Notes under the pieces: model-generated
Seen by the model: the letters and a program-made list of their open reading frames with translations, nothing else
Database searches by the model: none
What the model was told of the DNA's origin: nothing
Shown here: positions 1-7,764 of the stretch, piece by piece
Position numbering within the stretch: the stretch's first letter is position 1
Layout of the letters: every line of letters begins with the position of its first letter
Made by a program: the position numbers and the translations under genes
Assembly (NCBI RefSeq): GCF_015905305.1
Contig: NZ_JADZLQ010000001.1
Span: 892,599-956,598, forward strand
Length of the DNA: 64,000 bases
Reading direction: 5' to 3'
DNA from: Pinirhizobacter soli
Lineage (GTDB): Bacteria > Pseudomonadota > Gammaproteobacteria > Xanthomonadales > Rhodanobacteraceae

Positions 1-68
1 ATCAAGCGCCGGAAACGCAATTGCTGCTCCGGGGCGCTTTCGCTCCTGGCCACGCGCAGGCTATCCAT
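1..68 (-). CDS. Possible 5' end of a minus-strand gene, cut by the window start
   Basis: An ATG on the minus strand at 68-66 opens a frame with no stop to the window edge, reading M-D-S-L-R-V-A-R-S-E-S-A-P-E-Q-Q-L-R-F-R-R-L. Only about 22 residues are visible, so no family can be assigned. No clear ribosome binding site precedes it. It would be transcribed divergently from the small gene at 279. It could equally be a chance frame in GC-rich DNA. Confidence 0.3.
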   Translation of the reverse strand, partial: MDSLRVARSESAPEQQLRFRRL

Positions 69-244
69 CAGGGACGATACCTCGCTCCGGCTCGCCTACC
101 CCTTCGCCTCAACCGGCTTGCGCGCGGTCATGGCCCCCTGTAAACAGCGGCCCCCATTGCTGGCCCAACCCCTGCGGCCGACCATATCGGGGCTACCGTT
201 GTGTGGCAATGGCAGGACATGCCCGGCCGAAGAATCGGCCGAAT

Positions 245-271
245 TTGCACATAGGTCGCTCCCGCTACACT
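245..271 (+). promoter_or_regulatory. Candidate promoter of a leaderless gene
   Basis: A TTGCAC hexamer (245-250) and a TACACT hexamer (266-271) are separated by 15 bases, slightly short of optimal. The -10 element ends 7 bases before the ATG at 279. Transcription would therefore start at or next to the start codon. No Shine-Dalgarno sequence lies before that ATG, which fits a leaderless message. Confidence 0.4.
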
Positions 272-278
272 ACCGGCC

Positions 279-533
279 ATGCAATCGCCCCGCAAACCCG
301 GACAGGCCCGCGCCGTCCAGTACATCGCCCTGGCCCGCAGCACCCTGGTCACCCTGCTGGGGCTGATGCTGGTATTCCGTGCCGTGGCCTCGCCGGATCC
401 CACCTGGCGTGTGGCCGGGAGCGCCCTTGCTTTCGCCCTGGTCCTGCTGGGCACCCTGATGGGCGCCCGGGCGATGCGCCGCCTTCAACAACTTCGCGCC
501 GGGACCGGTCCGGGAAATACACCCGGCACCTAA
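279..533 (+). CDS. Small hypothetical membrane protein (84 aa)
   Basis: I do not recognise the family. The protein has a basic N-terminus (about residues 1-20), a hydrophobic helix around residues 20-38, a short polar turn, a second hydrophobic helix around 45-65, and a basic C-terminal tail. This is a helical-hairpin inner-membrane layout with positive charges at both ends, suggesting both termini are cytoplasmic. There is no ribosome binding site, but promoter-like hexamers place the transcription start at the ATG, so the gene may be leaderless. It sits alone between a possible divergent gene and the diguanylate cyclase. Length and membrane pattern favour a real gene, but codon evidence is weak at this size. 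Confidence 0.5.
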   Translation: MQSPRKPGQARAVQYIALARSTLVTLLGLMLVFRAVASPDPTWRVAGSALAFALVLLGTLMGARAMRRLQQLRAGTGPGNTPGT

Positions 534-622
534 TCGGCACTGGCGCAAGATGCTGCAACTCCTTAAGTACACGGGAGTTCTGCCGATAATACAGATAAGT
601 TCTCAATATCAGCATGCTAGTT

Positions 623-638
623 TGTGATCAAAATCACA
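623..638. promoter_or_regulatory. CRP/Clp-type binding site upstream of the diguanylate cyclase
   Basis: The sequence TGTGA TCAAAA TCACA is a perfect match to the CRP-family consensus TGTGA-N6-TCACA. It lies in the only AT-rich stretch between the small gene at 279 and the GGDEF gene at 772, about 135 bases before that start codon. In Xanthomonadales the CRP homologue Clp recognises this consensus and its DNA binding is inhibited by cyclic di-GMP. That makes the position before a cyclic-di-GMP synthase notable. Whether the site activates or represses cannot be told from sequence. Confidence 0.7.
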
Positions 639-771
639 GACTTTTGTATCTTTTCCTGCACGCGCGGGCACAATAGTCACGACGGGTCACACGGGGGCGC
701 CACGGGGGAACGGGGCGCCTTGGACATTCGCATCGGCGCGGGCATCCGTGGCGGGCACAGGCGGGAAAAAC

Positions 772-2514
772 GTGAAGCGGAAGAGCAGGCGGATCGCTCC
801 GGGCTGGCAGTGGCGTCGCATCTGGTTTGCGATGCTGCTGTTGTGCGCCGGATTCGACGCCCTGCACGCCCAGGAGCTCAGTGGCGCGTGGCGGGAAGTA
901 CGTCCCGGAGACACGCCCGAGCAAGTGATTTCCGAGTTCCGCGAAGGCCACCTGCTGCCGTTTTCGCCCTCGCGACTGCAGTTATTCCCCACCCAGCGCG
1001 ATGGCGCCTGGGTCGTGTTGCAGATGCAGCCACCCTATATCGCCGACGACCGTGTGCTGCACGTGGACACGCCGCCAGCTGGAGCGGTCAGCTTTTACCC
1101 CGGCGGGCGCGCACCTGTGCGCATGGCCATGGACGACTTCTCCAATGTGGTCCACGGCCACGGGCGCCTGGCCTTCGCCTTCACCGCCGGGCAACGGGCG
1201 GCCGACCCGATCCTGCTGAAGTTCGAACCGGCGCGAAGCATGCCCGCCCCGGTGACCTTCCGCATGCAGTCCTGGCCCGACTACCTCGATACCGATGCCG
1301 GCTGGCTGGTGTTCGCCACCAGCTGTTTCGCGGTGATGCTGGCCATGGCGGCGATGGCGCTGTGTTTCGCGCTGATGCTTCGCGACATGCTGTTCGCCTG
1401 GTATGCCGGTTACCTCATCTGTTACGTGCTGATCCAGGCCACCCAGACCGGTTTCATCTACCACCCGCTGGAACTGCAATTCCTCTCGGGGCTGGGCGCG
1501 GTGATCGCGGGAGCCACGGTGGCGGTCTCGGTGAGTTTCGCCGCGATCTTCCTGCTGCGTTTTGCCGAGATCCGGCAATACGTGCCCCTGCTGCGCGTGC
1601 CGATCCTCGCCCTGGCCTTTGGCATGCCCCTGGTGGCCCTGGCCCGGTTGACCGGCATCGAAGCACTGATGAGCAGCAGCCAGCTGCTGACAGGACCGTT
1701 GCTGATCCTGGGCTCTGCCCTGCTGCTGTTGGCCTCGGTGATCGCAGCCGTACGCGGATCGCGCTATGCCTGGTTCTTCCTTGTCGGGTGGACGCCGTTG
1801 CTGGCGCTGACGTCGCTGCGCGCCATCCAGGTCAGCGGGTTGCTGGCCGACGCCTTCTGGCTGTCCGACGCGCCGCTGGTCGCCGGGGCCTTCGAGGCGG
1901 TGGTGCTGTCCGTGGGCCTCGCCGACCGTGCGTTGATCCTGCGCCGCGACCGCGACCGCGCCCAGGTGCTGGCCGACAACGACGCGCTGACCGGGGTGCT
2001 CAACCGCCGCGCGTGGAACGAGGGCGCCGATGCGCTGCTGGCTTCCAGCCCGCCGCGGCCATTGAGCGTGCTGTTCCTGGACCTTGATCACTTCAAGGAA
2101 TTGAACGACTGCCAGGGCCATGCCGCCGGCGACCGTGCACTGATCGCCGTGGCCGATGCCCTGCGGGCGGAATTGCGCCCCGGCGACCTGCTGGGACGTT
2201 ACGGCGGCGAAGAATTCGTAGCGCTGCTCGACGGCGTGGACGCCGACAACGCGGTGCATGTGGCGGTGCGGCTGTGCCGGCGCGTGCATCGACTGGAATT
2301 GAACGTGGGCACCAGCGGCAACCTGCTGACGGTGAGCATTGGCGTGGCCATGCGCAACGCCAGCGACAGTGTCGACGACCTGATCGAACGCGCGGACGCG
2401 GCGATGTATGCCGCCAAGCTTGCCGGGCGCAACCGCGTGATGCTTGAAACGCAGCTGCGCCCAGGCGCCAACCGCCGCCGGCCGACCACGCAGCGCACCG
2501 CGCAGTCGGAATAA
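772..2514 (+). CDS. Membrane diguanylate cyclase, 7TMR-DISM type with GGDEF domain
   Basis: It makes cyclic di-GMP from GTP at the inner membrane. After a signal anchor (about residues 15-33) comes a periplasmic beta-rich region (to about 170) typical of 7TMR-DISM sensors. A run of hydrophobic helices follows (about 175-385), then a cytoplasmic GGDEF domain (about 405-550). The active-site motif reads RYGGEEF near residue 475. An RxxD inhibitory I-site (RPGD) lies five residues before GGEEF, so product feedback inhibition is expected. I chose the GTG at 772 because an AGGCGGGA element lies 5 bases upstream; a GTG at 748 is an alternative. No EAL domain is present. Its 3' end abuts the convergent E1 gene with 2 bases between stops. 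Known from the family: DISM regions sense small extracytoplasmic ligands; the ligand here is unknown. Confidence 0.9.
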   Translation: MKRKSRRIAPGWQWRRIWFAMLLLCAGFDALHAQELSGAWREVRPGDTPEQVISEFREGHLLPFSPSRLQLFPTQRDGAWVVLQMQPPYIADDRVLHVDTPPAGAVSFYPGGRAPVRMAMDDFSNVVHGHGRLAFAFTAGQRAADPILLKFEPARSMPAPVTFRMQSWPDYLDTDAGWLVFATSCFAVMLAMAAMALCFALMLRDMLFAWYAGYLICYVLIQATQTGFIYHPLELQFLSGLGAVIAGATVAVSVSFAAIFLLRFAEIRQYVPLLRVPILALAFGMPLVALARLTGIEALMSSSQLLTGPLLILGSALLLLASVIAAVRGSRYAWFFLVGWTPLLALTSLRAIQVSGLLADAFWLSDAPLVAGAFEAVVLSVGLADRALILRRDRDRAQVLADNDALTGVLNRRAWNEGADALLASSPPRPLSVLFLDLDHFKELNDCQGHAAGDRALIAVADALRAELRPGDLLGRYGGEEFVALLDGVDADNAVHVAVRLCRRVHRLELNVGTSGNLLTVSIGVAMRNASDSVDDLIERADAAMYAAKLAGRNRVMLETQLRPGANRRRPTTQRTAQSE

Positions 2515-2516
2515 GC

Positions 2517-4781
2517 TTAAGCCAGCTCTCCGGCGGCGGCCACGATGTCCGCTTCGCCCGGCAGTACCAGCAAGGCAGCGCCGGCCAGCGGGGTGAACGT
2601 ATCGGCACCGACCACGCGGCGAAGCGGCGTGGCCCCGAAACCGCCCTCGACGATGGCCGTGATCACGCCCTCCCCCACGCCAGCGCTGCGACGGCCTTCG
2701 TCGACCACGATGATGCGCCGGGCGCTGGCCGCCTGTGCGGCGATGAAGGCGTTGTTGAGCGGAGCGAGCCAACGCAGATCCACCACGCGGACCTTCCAGC
2801 CGTGCGCGGCCTCGATGTCCCGGGCGGCACGAAGGCTCATCGGTACGCCATTGCCGAAGGTGAAGATCACAAGATCCTCGTGGGCCGGGTCGTAGACGCG
2901 GCCCTCGCCCAGTTCAAGGGCGTGACCTTCCGGCGGATAGGCGAACTGCCAGCCACCGTCACCGGGCTGGTAAAGATCCTTGGTCATGTACAGGGCGATC
3001 GGCTCCAGGTACGCGCACACGCGTCCATCCACGCGGGCAAGCGCGGCAAGGGTGCGGAGCATGGCCACGGCATCGTCGCCACGGCTGGGACAACCCACCA
3101 CCAGGCCCGGGATATCACGCAGTGCCGCAATGGAGTTGTCGTTGTGGAAATGGCCGCCGAAGCCCTTCTGGTAGCCGAGCGAGGCCACGCGCATGAGGAT
3201 CGGGTTGCGGAACTGGTCGTTGGAGAAGAACTGCAGCGAAGCAGCCTCCCCGCGGATCTGGTCGCAGGCATTGTGGAAGTAGGCCAGGTACTGGATCTCG
3301 GGGATCGGCAGCATGCCCATGTTGGCGTAACCCTGGGCCAGGCCAAGGATCATGGTTTCATCAAGCAGGGTGTTGAAAACCCGCGCGTTGCGAAACGCCT
3401 TGTGCAAGCCTTTGGTCACCGTGTACACACCACCCTTCTGCGCCACGTCCTCGCCGAACAGCAGGCTTTCGGGGTACTTCGCCATCAGTTCGTGCAGGGC
3501 CTGGTTGATCAAGATGGCCAGGTGCCTGGGCGGTTGCGCCTCGGGCAACTTCGCAGTGCCCCCGAAGGCGGCCTCGCGGCGTTGCGGGTCCGCCGCGCGT
3601 GTCGCCTCGGCGCGCACCGCGTCGGGCGAATAAGGCGCCAGCGGTGCCATCACCTGGGCTAGGCTGCCGATCTTCGGCCGGCGATCGGCTTCCTCGGCAG
3701 CGGCGAAACAACGCTTGCGAATCGCTTCGTAGAAGTCGATCAGGCCCGCACGATCGAACAGTCCCGACTCCAGCGCGATGGCTGCCGAACGAAGCAGCGG
3801 ATCGGTGGCTTCCAGCGCATAAAGTTCTTCCACCGACCGCCATTCGATCTCGAAGTCGGTACCGGCGTGGCCCATCACGCGGGTAGTCTTAAGGTGCAAG
3901 AATGTGGGGCGGCGCGTGCGACGGCAATGTTCCACCGCACGCTCGACGTCGGCGTAGCCAGATGCCAGGTCCAGGCCGTCGGCCTGGAAATAATCCAGGT
4001 TGGCGCGATGCTGGAAGTTGCTTTCCACCCAGCCACCCGGCGTCTTCACCGAGATGCCGATGCCATTGTCCTCACAGACGAAAAGCACCGGCGCGGGAAG
4101 CTTCTGGTAGGCCGTCCAGGCCGCGGTGTTGAAAGCGGTCTGCGCCGTGGCGTGGTTGCTGGACGCATCGCCGAACGAGCAGATGGCAATCGAATCGTCG
4201 GGGATCGGCAAGGCATGGCCGATGCGCCGCGCCTGCTCGATGGCCACTGCCGTACCCAAGGCCTTGGGCAGGTGCGAGGCGATGGTGGATGTTTGCGGCA
4301 ACACCCACAGCGGTTTGCTGCCCCACACCTTGTGCCGGCCACCGGAGGCCGGATCGTCGCTGCTGGCGGCAAAGGACAATGCCGAATCCATCACCGGATC
4401 CATGCCCGGAAGCTTGCGGAAACGTTCGGCCATGAAACCGCCGCTGCGGTAATGCAGGAAGGCTGGATCGGTATGGCGCGTGAGCCGCGCCACCATCGCA
4501 TTGCCTTCGTGGCCGGACGATCCGATGGTGTAGAACACCTTGTCTTTCACGCGCAGTACCCGGGCCATGAGGTCGAGGTGGCGCGAGATGAGCTGCGATT
4601 CGAACAGATCCAGGAAACCGCGTGCGCTCAGCCGGCTACCGGGCAGTACCGGGTCGTCGTCATGCGGCACCTGACACACATCGCCATCGAATTGCTGCAC
4701 GTACTCGGCGAAGTTCGCGTCAACGATTTCGGCGCGGTTGAAACCCTTGTGGCGGGCGGGAATGACAAACTCGGTGGCCAT
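2517..4781 (-). CDS. 2-oxoisovalerate (branched-chain 2-oxoacid) dehydrogenase E1, fused alpha and beta subunits
   Basis: This thiamine-diphosphate enzyme decarboxylates the 2-oxoacids of leucine, valine and isoleucine and passes the acyl group to the lipoyl E2. The 754-residue protein joins both E1 chains. The alpha-like half (about 40-370) contains the ThDP motif beginning GDASSN near residue 205. The beta-like half (about 420-754) has FGEDVAQKGGVY and the C-terminal transketolase-type domain (VVDLRWLAPLN). Most bacteria encode alpha and beta separately; the fused form is known in several lineages including Xanthomonadales. E2 and E3 are not in the window. Leucine dehydrogenase (7765), isovaleryl-CoA dehydrogenase (18019) and MCC beta (24065) supply and use its substrates and products. 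It may also feed iso-branched fatty acid primers. Confidence 0.88.
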   Translation of the reverse strand: MATEFVIPARHKGFNRAEIVDANFAEYVQQFDGDVCQVPHDDDPVLPGSRLSARGFLDLFESQLISRHLDLMARVLRVKDKVFYTIGSSGHEGNAMVARLTRHTDPAFLHYRSGGFMAERFRKLPGMDPVMDSALSFAASSDDPASGGRHKVWGSKPLWVLPQTSTIASHLPKALGTAVAIEQARRIGHALPIPDDSIAICSFGDASSNHATAQTAFNTAAWTAYQKLPAPVLFVCEDNGIGISVKTPGGWVESNFQHRANLDYFQADGLDLASGYADVERAVEHCRRTRRPTFLHLKTTRVMGHAGTDFEIEWRSVEELYALEATDPLLRSAAIALESGLFDRAGLIDFYEAIRKRCFAAAEEADRRPKIGSLAQVMAPLAPYSPDAVRAEATRAADPQRREAAFGGTAKLPEAQPPRHLAILINQALHELMAKYPESLLFGEDVAQKGGVYTVTKGLHKAFRNARVFNTLLDETMILGLAQGYANMGMLPIPEIQYLAYFHNACDQIRGEAASLQFFSNDQFRNPILMRVASLGYQKGFGGHFHNDNSIAALRDIPGLVVGCPSRGDDAVAMLRTLAALARVDGRVCAYLEPIALYMTKDLYQPGDGGWQFAYPPEGHALELGEGRVYDPAHEDLVIFTFGNGVPMSLRAARDIEAAHGWKVRVVDLRWLAPLNNAFIAAQAASARRIIVVDEGRRSAGVGEGVITAIVEGGFGATPLRRVVGADTFTPLAGAALLVLPGEADIVAAAGELA

Positions 4782-4795
4782 CTTATGCTTCTTGT

Positions 4796-4915
4796 TCAGG
4801 CGTGTTGGCGCATGGAAGTGTAGCCAGGCTGCGCCGCGACGCGGTCGAGCTGGTCAAGCAGCAACTGCAGCTTGTAGCAGTTTCCGGACGTGCGGTTGCC
4901 GTACACGGTAAACAT
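4796..4915 (-). pseudogene. Glutathione S-transferase remnant (N-terminal fragment)
   Basis: The first 23 or so residues (M-F-T-V-Y-G-N-R-T-S-G-N-C-Y-K then L-Q-L-L-L-D-Q-L) match the thioredoxin-fold start of bacterial glutathione S-transferases, including the S-G-N-C-Y-K segment near the glutathione site. After about 24 residues the similarity ends and the frame stops at residue 39. Family members run to about 200 residues, so most of the gene is deleted. The ATG overlaps the TGA of the upstream nucleotidyltransferase as TGATG, suggesting the intact gene was once translationally coupled. It lies just upstream of the E1 gene, which begins 14 bases beyond its stop. Confidence 0.65.
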
Positions 4916-5412
4916 CAGTGGGCTTCCTGGCGAATACTGAGGAGGGCCGCTCGGGCGAGGTCTTTCTCGCGGCCGAATGAGCGCAGGATGCGCACCTGTT
5001 CGGCGCGCGTGGGAATCATCACGGCGTGGCCGAGCACATCCACCGGCGTCACGTTCCGCGCACGCACCGGTTGCCACCCGGTGCCGTCGACATGCAGCTC
5101 GAGCCCGCCCATGATTTCCACGCGCCAGGGCTCGAAGGCAAAACGTCCGTACCGCGAACGGAACAGGTCGCTCACATCCGACGGCACCACCGGCAGGCGC
5201 TGGGAAGCCCAGCATGCCAGCAAGGTATCGGCATCGCGCACGCTGGTCATGACGTCGATGTCGGCGACCTCGACGTCGGCACCCACCAGCCACGCGGCGG
5301 CGCTGCCGATGATGGTCCACTTGTCGCGGCATCGCAGGTTCAGCTCGCCGGCAAGTGCAGCCAGCTGGCCGCGCAATGCTGCGTCATGGCCTGGGTCGTG
5401 CGAAGCGATCAT
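4915..5412 (-). CDS. Nucleotidyltransferase-fold protein (165 aa)
   Basis: The protein resembles the minimal nucleotidyltransferase superfamily. It has a helix followed by GSAAAWLVGADVEVADIDV (about residues 30-50), the usual GSxA...DxD arrangement with aspartates that would bind metal. The rest (VEIMGG, LELHVDG) fits the beta strands of this fold. I chose the ATG at 5412, 19 bases after the stop of the acyl-CoA dehydrogenase, since the two probably share a transcript. Function is unknown: relatives include antitoxin-linked and tRNA-type transferases, but no partner toxin or HEPN gene is adjacent. Its stop overlaps the start of the truncated glutathione S-transferase. Confidence 0.7.
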   Translation of the reverse strand: MIASHDPGHDAALRGQLAALAGELNLRCRDKWTIIGSAAAWLVGADVEVADIDVMTSVRDADTLLACWASQRLPVVPSDVSDLFRSRYGRFAFEPWRVEIMGGLELHVDGTGWQPVRARNVTPVDVLGHAVMIPTRAEQVRILRSFGREKDLARAALLSIRQEAH

Positions 5413-5431
5413 GCCGCGGCGCTTTCGAACA

Positions 5432-6601
5432 TCAGAATGCGTTGATGCCGGTGACCTCGCGGCCGACCACCAGCTGGTGCACCGTCTCGGTGCCTTCATA
5501 GGTGATCACCGATTCAAGGTTCAGCGCATGGCGGATGGCGGAGTGTTCGGTGGTGATGCCCGCGCCGCCCAGGATGTCGCGGCAGGTGCGCGCGATATCG
5601 ATGGCCATGCGGCAGTTGTTCCACTTGGCCAGGCTCACCTGGGTCGGCTGCATCTTGCCCGCGTCCTTCAGACGACCCAGTTGCAGCGACAGCAACTGGG
5701 CGGAAGTGATCTGCCGGGCCATCTCCGCGAGCTTCAGCTGCACGGCCTGGTTGGCGGCGAGCGGACGATTGAACAGGATGCGTTCCTTCGAATACTCAAG
5801 CGCCTCGCCGAAGCATGCGATGGCGGCGCCGATCGGCCCCCAGGTGATGCCGTAGCGGGCCTGGGTGAGGCAGCCCAGCGGACCTTTGAGGCCCTTGACG
5901 TTGGGCAGGCGATTGGCGTCGGGAATGCGCACATCGTCGAAGAACAGGCCCGAGGTAACCGATGCGCGCAGCGACATCTTCTTGTGCACTTCCTGCGCCT
6001 TGAACCCTGGCGTGTCGGTGGGCACGATGAAGCCCTGGATGCCTTCCTCGGTCTGCGCCCAGACAATTGCGATGTGGGCAAGGTTGCCGTTGGTAATCCA
6101 CATCTTGGCGCCGTTGATCACCCAGTCGCCACCATCCTTCTTCGCGGTGGTCTTCATGTTGGCCGGATCCGAGCCGCCGTGCGGTTCGGTCAGGCCGAAG
6201 CAGCCGATCACCTCGCCCCTGGCCATCGCGGGAAGGTACTGGCGCTTGTGCTCTTCCGAGCCATAGGCGTAGATGGGATACATGCACAGCGAGCTCTGCA
6301 CCGAAGCAAAGCTGCGCAGGCCTGAATCGCCGCGCTCCAGTTCCTGGCAGATCAGCCCGTAACTCACGGCGTTCATGCCGGCGCAGCCGTATTCCTCGGG
6401 CAAGGTGGCGCCGAGCAGGCCCATCGAGGCCATCTCCGGGATCAACTCGGTCGGGAAGCGCGCCTGGTCGAAGCAGTCGCCGATGATCGGCAGCACCCGC
6501 TCGTCGGTGAAGCGGGCCACGGTGTCCTGCACCATGCGCTCTTCGTCGGTGAGCAACGAACGGATATCGAAAAGGTCGAACGGATCCAGGCGGGCGGCCA
6601 T
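5432..6601 (-). CDS. gcdH: Glutaryl-CoA dehydrogenase-like acyl-CoA dehydrogenase
   Basis: This FAD flavoenzyme oxidises and decarboxylates glutaryl-CoA to crotonyl-CoA in lysine and tryptophan breakdown. The 389-residue length is normal. Around residues 95-110 the sequence LRSFASVQSSLCMYPIYAYG carries the arginine that, in characterised glutaryl-CoA dehydrogenases, binds the free carboxylate of the substrate. Near the C-terminus YEGTETVHQ supplies the catalytic glutamate. The flavin-contact motif FGLTEPHGGSDP and WITNG are present. It is the first gene of a minus-strand group with the nucleotidyltransferase. The GCDH specificity call rests on the arginine motif; a related acyl-CoA dehydrogenase is the alternative. 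Confidence 0.85.
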   Translation of the reverse strand: MAARLDPFDLFDIRSLLTDEERMVQDTVARFTDERVLPIIGDCFDQARFPTELIPEMASMGLLGATLPEEYGCAGMNAVSYGLICQELERGDSGLRSFASVQSSLCMYPIYAYGSEEHKRQYLPAMARGEVIGCFGLTEPHGGSDPANMKTTAKKDGGDWVINGAKMWITNGNLAHIAIVWAQTEEGIQGFIVPTDTPGFKAQEVHKKMSLRASVTSGLFFDDVRIPDANRLPNVKGLKGPLGCLTQARYGITWGPIGAAIACFGEALEYSKERILFNRPLAANQAVQLKLAEMARQITSAQLLSLQLGRLKDAGKMQPTQVSLAKWNNCRMAIDIARTCRDILGGAGITTEHSAIRHALNLESVITYEGTETVHQLVVGREVTGINAF

Positions 6602-6658
6602 GGTCTACTCCAATGGAACGGGCAATCCGCCCATTCTAGCGGGCGGGACCCCCGAAGA

Positions 6659-7549
6659 TCACGGTGTGGTGCGGCAAAAGTCCAGCGCGCGGGCCACCAC
6701 ATCAGGATCGGCAAGGATCGCGTGGTGCCCCAGGCCCAAAGTCCACAGGTGCTCGGCACCGGGCCAGAGCCGGGCATATTCCTCACCCTCGGAAAACGGC
6801 ACGTCGGCATCGTCGCGGTCGTGGATCACCAGGACCGGCTGGGCCAGCGATGGCAGCAGCGGTGCGGCCTGCAGGTCGGCGATCGGAACGCCGGTGCGCT
6901 CGGTGAGCTGTGCATGCAGCGGCTCGCGCAGGCGCGGATGCAGCCGAACGAGGTCCGCGAAGCGCGCCACGGCGGCCACCGGGTCGATCGAAGGCGAGAT
7001 CAGCACCGCCCGGCGCGCGGCCAGGCCCTGGGACAGCGCCAGGCTTACTGCCGCCCCGCCCAGGGAGTGCCCGACCACGGCCGCCGCCTCGCCAAAATGC
7101 TGGCCGACGCCGCGCAAGGTGGCGATGAATTCCGGCAGCGTCACCAGGTGGCCACCGCTGTGTCCATGGGAGGGCTGGTCGAACGCCACCGCGGCCATGC
7201 CCGCCTCGCGCAGGGCCAGCGCCCAGGGCTCAAAACGTAGGCCAAAGCTGGACCAACCGTGGGAAAACAGCACGAACGGCTGGCGTACCGGGTCGCCCCA
7301 GGTGTAGGTCGCCACTTGCACGCCATCCACAGTGATGTCGCGGCGGACGGCCTGGCTATCCGGGGCGGCAGCGCGTGCCCGGGTGCGGCTGCTGGCAAAC
7401 GGGGTGCAAAACAGCCGTGCGGCATGGCGCAGGGTATTGCCCGGGGCGAAACGGCTGCCCAGCGTATAGCGGGCGCGCACGGCAGCGAGCTTGACCAGGA
7501 AGCCAGGCCCGACACGGCGGGTCTTGCGGGATGTCGGATGGGGAGTCAT
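6659..7549 (-). CDS. Alpha/beta-hydrolase family protein
   Basis: A 296-residue serine hydrolase of unknown substrate. The nucleophile elbow GHSLGG is near residue 170, an early oxyanion-type motif SHGWSS is near 110, the acid is likely in HDRDDADVPF (about 250) and the histidine in LGHHAILAD (about 275). The first 60 residues are basic and may form an anchor, but no clear signal peptide or membrane helix is present. The ATG at 7549 was chosen because upstream in-frame sequence runs through the leucine dehydrogenase control region. It is transcribed divergently from leucine dehydrogenase, 216 bases apart. Esterase, lipase or thioesterase activity would all be compatible. Confidence 0.8.
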   Translation of the reverse strand: MTPHPTSRKTRRVGPGFLVKLAAVRARYTLGSRFAPGNTLRHAARLFCTPFASSRTRARAAAPDSQAVRRDITVDGVQVATYTWGDPVRQPFVLFSHGWSSFGLRFEPWALALREAGMAAVAFDQPSHGHSGGHLVTLPEFIATLRGVGQHFGEAAAVVGHSLGGAAVSLALSQGLAARRAVLISPSIDPVAAVARFADLVRLHPRLREPLHAQLTERTGVPIADLQAAPLLPSLAQPVLVIHDRDDADVPFSEGEEYARLWPGAEHLWTLGLGHHAILADPDVVARALDFCRTTP

Positions 7550-7633
7550 GGCGGCGAAAGATACCACCGGCTCCGGGCCGTGCTGCGCCGCAATGAGCGC
7601 CGCCCTCGCCAAGGGGCTAGAATACGCCGCTGA

Positions 7634-7670
7634 TGACCGCCCAAGACCCACCTTGCGCGGTCTTTTTTTA
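7634..7670 (+). promoter_or_regulatory. Hairpin plus T-run in the leader of leucine dehydrogenase
   Basis: GACCGC and GCGGTC arms, separated by about 14 bases, are followed directly by TTTTTTT. This is a terminator-like structure on the plus strand, but no plus-strand gene lies upstream. A TAGAAT hexamer (7617-7622) lies just before it and a TATAAC hexamer (699-704 of the 7 kb line, i.e. 7699-7704) just after. A transcript from the first would pass through the hairpin. It may be an attenuator or a fortuitous fold. Confidence 0.35.
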
Positions 7671-7764
7671 GTCTTATCAACCACCTGGCCGCCGAATTTA
7701 TAACGGCCATCATCCGCGGGACGCCCATCCCCATGGCGTCCTGGCCACTGGAGTTCGAAGTTCG

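Noticed and set aside
982-2772. A 596-codon open frame on the minus strand opposite the diguanylate cyclase
   Set aside because: It is rich in Arg, Gly, Gln and His with no domain pattern, and lies antisense to a gene with intact GGDEF motifs. It is a GC-rich shadow frame.
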